A stretch of 64,000 bases of DNA from Trochalopteron elliotii (lineage: Eukaryota > Chordata > Aves > Passeriformes > Leiothrichidae): positions 93,060 through 157,059 of the forward strand of contig JANPWX010000351.1 in NCBI GenBank assembly GCA_024734555.1, given 5' to 3'. The translations under genes and the position numbers were made by a program. Below, in pieces: positions 61,402 to 64,000 of the stretch. Numbering within the stretch: position 1 is the first letter of the stretch; each line of letters starts with the position of its first letter. The notes beneath the pieces were generated by a model, which saw nothing but the letters and a program-made list of their open reading frames with translations, was not told where the DNA came from and ran no database searches.

Positions 61402-61789
61402 TGGTGCCACCGAGGTGCCAGAGAGGTGCCACTGAGGTGCCAGTGATAGTGCCAGCATGGTGCCAGAGTGATACCAGCACAGTGCCACCACGGTGCCAGC
61501 GTGGTGCCACCGAGGTGCCAGAGCAATACCAGCACAGTACCAGCACAGTGCCACTGAGGTGCCAGCACAGTGCCAGAGCAATACCAGTGCAGTACCAGCA
61601 CGGTGCCAGAGACATACCAGCACAGTGCCAGCACGGTGCCAGTGCAGTGCCAGCACAGTACCAGCATGGTGCCAGAGTAATACCAGCACAGTAACAGCAC
61701 AGTGCCAGAGTGGTGCCAGCACAGTGCCAAAGCAATACCAGCACAGTGCTAGCCCGGTGCCAGCCCAGTGCCAGCACAGTACCAGTGCT
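61402..61789. repeat. 11-bp minisatellite, about 35 copies
   Basis: Units of the type ACCAGCACAGT or GCCAGCACGGT follow one another with 11-base period and many single-base variants. As 11 is not a multiple of three, the long open frames cycle through all phases of the unit and are artefacts. Confidence 0.94.
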
Positions 61790-62240
61790 CCCTGGCCAGC
61801 CAGGCCATGCCAGGCCCGTCCCTGTGGTTGGCACCACACCGCTGCCCTGGCACAGGGACAGCCCTGGAGCCGTGACCCTGCACAGCCCGGCTCCCCACAC
61901 CTGGCAGTGCCCAGGGACACCCCCAGCAGCGAGGGCACCGGGAGCCCTGGCAGCCAAGGGGGCCAGCTCTGCCATCAACAACCATCGCAATCCCAAAGCA
62001 CGACCATGCACACACCAGTAAAGCCTACCTTGACTAGAACACCGGCACTGAAAGAGGACTGAACCATAAATGCCACCAAACTATCAAGCCATTATCAGCA
62101 CTAGAAGTAGATGAAAGAAATAATAAAACTGAAAATGATAACTGCGCCGTGGCTTTGATTTAAATCCTTGTGTACGACAGCGAGAGAGCAGAAAGCCTGG
62201 TCTGTGACTGAGCCTCAGAAGACAAGACACTGCTCTTATT
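61790..62240. other. P2RY1 3' flank
   Basis: GC-rich to about 62000, then AT-rich up to the candidate P2RY1 poly(A) signal. No separate gene is seen. Confidence 0.6.
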
Positions 62241-62246
62241 TTTATT
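62241..62246 (-). terminator. Candidate poly(A) signal of P2RY1
   Basis: The minus strand reads AATAAA here, about 360 bases past the P2RY1 stop codon. It is the first canonical signal I see downstream. Further AATAAA copies on the same strand lie in the AT-rich 60.1-60.4 kb stretch, so a longer 3' UTR is possible. Confidence 0.45.
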
Positions 62247-62603
62247 TCCTGTTTTTAAAGACAGGCTGACTGAGAACATTTTCAAATGTGGGAGACTAAG
62301 TCATTAAACCAGATGCACTTGGATTGCTCTCCTCCTTTAGGGGATTTACTTCATTTTACTTCATCTGACACAAGTCAGAAATAAATGAAACTACTGAAAG
62401 AAAGCTGAATTTTGACACATTATTTTCCATTAAAATTCTTCCACTGACTTTGTTAAGCTTTTTCTAAGACCAGAAAATGAGGCTTTATCTAGAAAAGACT
62501 CTGAGACTGGTAGATTTTCCTCGCACACTCGTAAGCCCTGCAGTCTCCTACTGCCTCAAAGCAGAGGATTTTTCCAAACCGTTCCCAAATCTTCTGCATT
62601 TGT

Positions 62604-63695
62604 TCACAAACTGGTGTCTCCGTTCTGTTTATACTCTGTTAAAATATTGAGAGTCATTTCCTCACTTTTGGACTGCACGTTCTGGTCGCTCCTTCGGGAT
62701 GATTTCCTGGTGGCCCTGGAGAGGCGCCTTCGGAAGGTGTCACCTGCCAGGAAGTAAAGGATGGGGTCGACGCAGCTGTTGAGGCTGGCCAGGCCCCTCG
62801 TCACTTGGTAAGTGGCATAAACCTTATCGTTGAAGGCACACATATCTGGGGTTTGGAAATCCACCCTGGCCCTTAGATTTAAGGTCTTCATCACGTGGAA
62901 GGGAAGGTAAGACACTGCAAAGACCGTCAACACAATAATGACCAGGTAAATCGATTTTCTCCTGAGAGGAGAATTGTCCAAATCTTTGTAAATCAAAGCT
63001 TTCACGATGAGCCCATAGCAACCAAGAATCACTATGAAGGGGATGCAGAACATCAGCACCGTGGTGCACATGCTATAAATGAAGTAACTTCTCAGGTAAT
63101 CATCCGCCGTGGTGTCGTAGCACGTTATGGTTTTGTTTTTCCTTATCCCCGTCCCCGAGTAGAAGAGTATTGGAGAAATCACGCCCACCACGAGCACCCA
63201 GACCAGGCTGCTGATGTACACGGCGTTCTTCTTCTTCAGCCTCCCCAGAGACTTCAGGGGGTGCACCACCCCCGTGTACCTGTGCACGCTGATGCAGGTC
63301 AGGAACAGGATACTGCCGTACAGGTTCACATGGAAGATGAACCTCTGCAGCTTGCACATGATGTCTCCGAAGATCCAGTCCGTTTTGTTGAAGTAGTAAA
63401 AGATGAGGGCAGGCAGAGTCAGGACATACAAGAAATCGGCCAGTGCCAAGTTGAACATGTAAACCGAGATGCCGCTCCAAGGCCTCATGTGGAAGACAAA
63501 CATCCAGATAGCCACACTGTTGCCCAAAAACCCCGTGATGAAGACCAGAATGTAGACGGTGGGCAGGTAATAGAACTGGAAGCCGGTTTTGGTCAGGGAG
63601 CACTTGGTGGTGACGTTTCCCGCAGACCAGCCGCTGCTGGATAACAGGTTTGGTTCAGTTCCGTTCAGAGCAGCAGAGAGAAGGACTTCAGTCAT
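62604..63695 (-). CDS. P2RY1: P2Y1 purinergic (ADP) receptor, complete single exon
   Basis: Class A seven-transmembrane receptor for extracellular ADP, coupled to Gq/phospholipase C, on platelets, endothelium and neurons (family knowledge). The 363-residue product has an extracellular N-terminus with glycosylation sequons at N11 and N27, and seven hydrophobic segments at roughly 42-70, 78-101, 113-140, 157-180, 204-232, 247-272 and 291-316. Disulfide cysteines C32/C286 and C114/C192 are in place. The nucleotide-pocket residues R118, H267, K270, Q297, R300 and S304 correspond to human R128, H277, K280, Q307, R310 and S314 with a constant offset of ten. TM3 ends in HRY rather than DRY and TM7 has DPILY, both usual for P2Y1. 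The tail ends in DTSL, a class I PDZ ligand. The protein is about ten residues shorter than human at the N-terminus, as in chicken. The start ATG at 63695 has A at -3. Transcribed in the same direction as RAP2B about 32 kb away. Confidence 0.98.
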   Translation of the reverse strand: MTEVLLSAALNGTEPNLLSSSGWSAGNVTTKCSLTKTGFQFYYLPTVYILVFITGFLGNSVAIWMFVFHMRPWSGISVYMFNLALADFLYVLTLPALIFYYFNKTDWIFGDIMCKLQRFIFHVNLYGSILFLTCISVHRYTGVVHPLKSLGRLKKKNAVYISSLVWVLVVGVISPILFYSGTGIRKNKTITCYDTTADDYLRSYFIYSMCTTVLMFCIPFIVILGCYGLIVKALIYKDLDNSPLRRKSIYLVIIVLTVFAVSYLPFHVMKTLNLRARVDFQTPDMCAFNDKVYATYQVTRGLASLNSCVDPILYFLAGDTFRRRLSRATRKSSRRSDQNVQSKSEEMTLNILTEYKQNGDTSL

Positions 63696-63763
63696 GATCC
63701 TTCCCCCAGAGTCACATAGGTCTGAGGCGAAGCAACGAAGTCTCTACAGGCACAGCAACGCAT
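63692..63763 (-). promoter_or_regulatory. Upstream ORF overlapping the P2RY1 start codon
   Basis: In the P2RY1 leader an ATG at 63763-63761 opens a 23-codon frame that ends in TGA at 63694-63692. The stop overlaps the receptor start codon in the arrangement ATGA, so the two frames share bases. The upstream ATG has T at -3 and C at +4, a weak context, while the main ATG has A at -3. If the leader is transcribed as seen, ribosomes could leak past the first ATG or terminate and reinitiate at the receptor ATG. Translation of the short frame is inference. Confidence 0.55.
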
Positions 63764-63780
63764 CTAGAAAAATAAGAGAG
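63764..63780 (-). promoter_or_regulatory. Possible 3' splice acceptor in P2RY1 leader
   Basis: On the minus strand a pyrimidine-rich stretch ends in TTTTTCTAG directly before the upstream-ORF ATG. It matches an acceptor consensus. If used, P2RY1 would have a separate 5' non-coding exon upstream. I cannot place the donor with confidence. The gene is usually described as intronless in its coding part, which this does not contradict. Confidence 0.25.
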
Positions 63781-63837
63781 CCAAGGAAACCTAGCTGGAA
63801 GGTGAGCCCTGCCCTGCTTTTCCTCGGAGGTTTCCAA

Positions 63838-63918
63838 GCGGCGGTACCGGGCCCCGCTCCGTTCCCCGCCCCGCTCCCGGGGAGCCGCGCACGCCGCCGC
63901 CACCGCGGGCTGGCCGGT
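63838..63918 (-). promoter_or_regulatory. GC-rich P2RY1 upstream region
   Basis: A CpG-rich stretch about 140-220 bases before the P2RY1 start contains CCCCGCCCC-type GC boxes, as expected of a CpG-island promoter. No TATA box is seen. The transcription start cannot be fixed from sequence alone. Confidence 0.45.
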
Positions 63919-63942
63919 GGGGACGGGACGGGGAAGGGGACG

Positions 63943-63992
<50 letters not shown>
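63919..63992. repeat. (GGGACA)n hexamer array upstream of P2RY1
   Basis: About ten near-perfect GGGACA units follow an imperfect GGGGACGGGA lead-in. The plus strand reads G3-N3-G3-N3-G3-N3-G3 repeatedly, a canonical G-quadruplex pattern. The array runs almost to the window edge, so its full length may not be visible. Confidence 0.9.
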
Positions 63993-63994
<2 letters not shown>

Positions 63995-64000
63995 GGGGGG

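Noticed and set aside
61264..62011. 224-codon minus-strand Trp/Cys-rich ORFs
   Set aside because: Translations of the 11-bp array; the apparent GTGLALCWYC-like repeats follow the unit, not a protein family.
62895..63644. 249-codon plus-strand ORF opposite P2RY1
   Set aside because: Antisense shadow of the receptor gene, rich in His/Asp/Gln as expected of complementary codons.
1..64000. tRNA, rRNA, microRNA, CRISPR or intact retroviral elements
   Set aside because: None was found by eye. The mobile-element traces I can support are the short CR1 fragments.

Overview
The window is vertebrate genomic DNA, almost certainly from a bird and possibly a songbird. Two single-exon genes can be read in full: a 183-residue Rap2 GTPase (RAP2B) and a 363-residue P2Y1 purinergic receptor (P2RY1). 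Scattered 5'-truncated fragments with the 3' end typical of avian CR1 LINEs support the bird call. Bacterial features (operons, CRISPR, insertion sequences) are absent. Most of the many open reading frames are chance products of GC-rich or tandemly repeated DNA.

Layout. 1-29.1 kb is non-coding. It holds an orphan promoter-like block at about 3.5 kb, small GC-rich islands at 13.6 and 14.7 kb, a large two-level minisatellite at 18.47-19.2 kb, microsatellites and one CR1 fragment. 29.17-30.31 kb is the CpG island and coding exon of RAP2B (minus strand), ending at a 385-base assembly gap that hides its promoter. 30.7-43.3 kb is AT-rich intergenic DNA. 43.3-45.6 kb has a CR1 copy, a 377-base gap and a second CpG island with no assigned gene. 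45.6-62.2 kb is intergenic and becomes steadily richer in minisatellites (30-, 115-, 29- and 11-bp units). 62.2-64 kb holds P2RY1 (minus strand) with its 3' UTR, 5' leader and GC-rich upstream region, running into a GGGACA array at the window edge.

How it fits together. P2RY1 and RAP2B lie in the same order and orientation relative to each other as I recall for human 3q25, so this is a conserved vertebrate neighbourhood, here compressed to about 32 kb between the two genes. They are not a functional operon. P2RY1 is an ADP receptor coupled to Gq; RAP2B is a membrane-anchored small GTPase.

I found no convincing new multi-gene system. The observations most worth following are: (i) a triple CCAAT array plus YY1-type motif and splice donor at 3.2-3.6 kb, which looks like the promoter and first exon of an unannotated minus-strand transcript; (ii) a 23-codon upstream ORF whose stop codon overlaps the P2RY1 start codon (ATGA); (iii) the pentamer/hairpin minisatellite, whose linker spacings all equal 5n+4; and (iv) the orphan, gap-interrupted CpG island at 43.8-45.6 kb.
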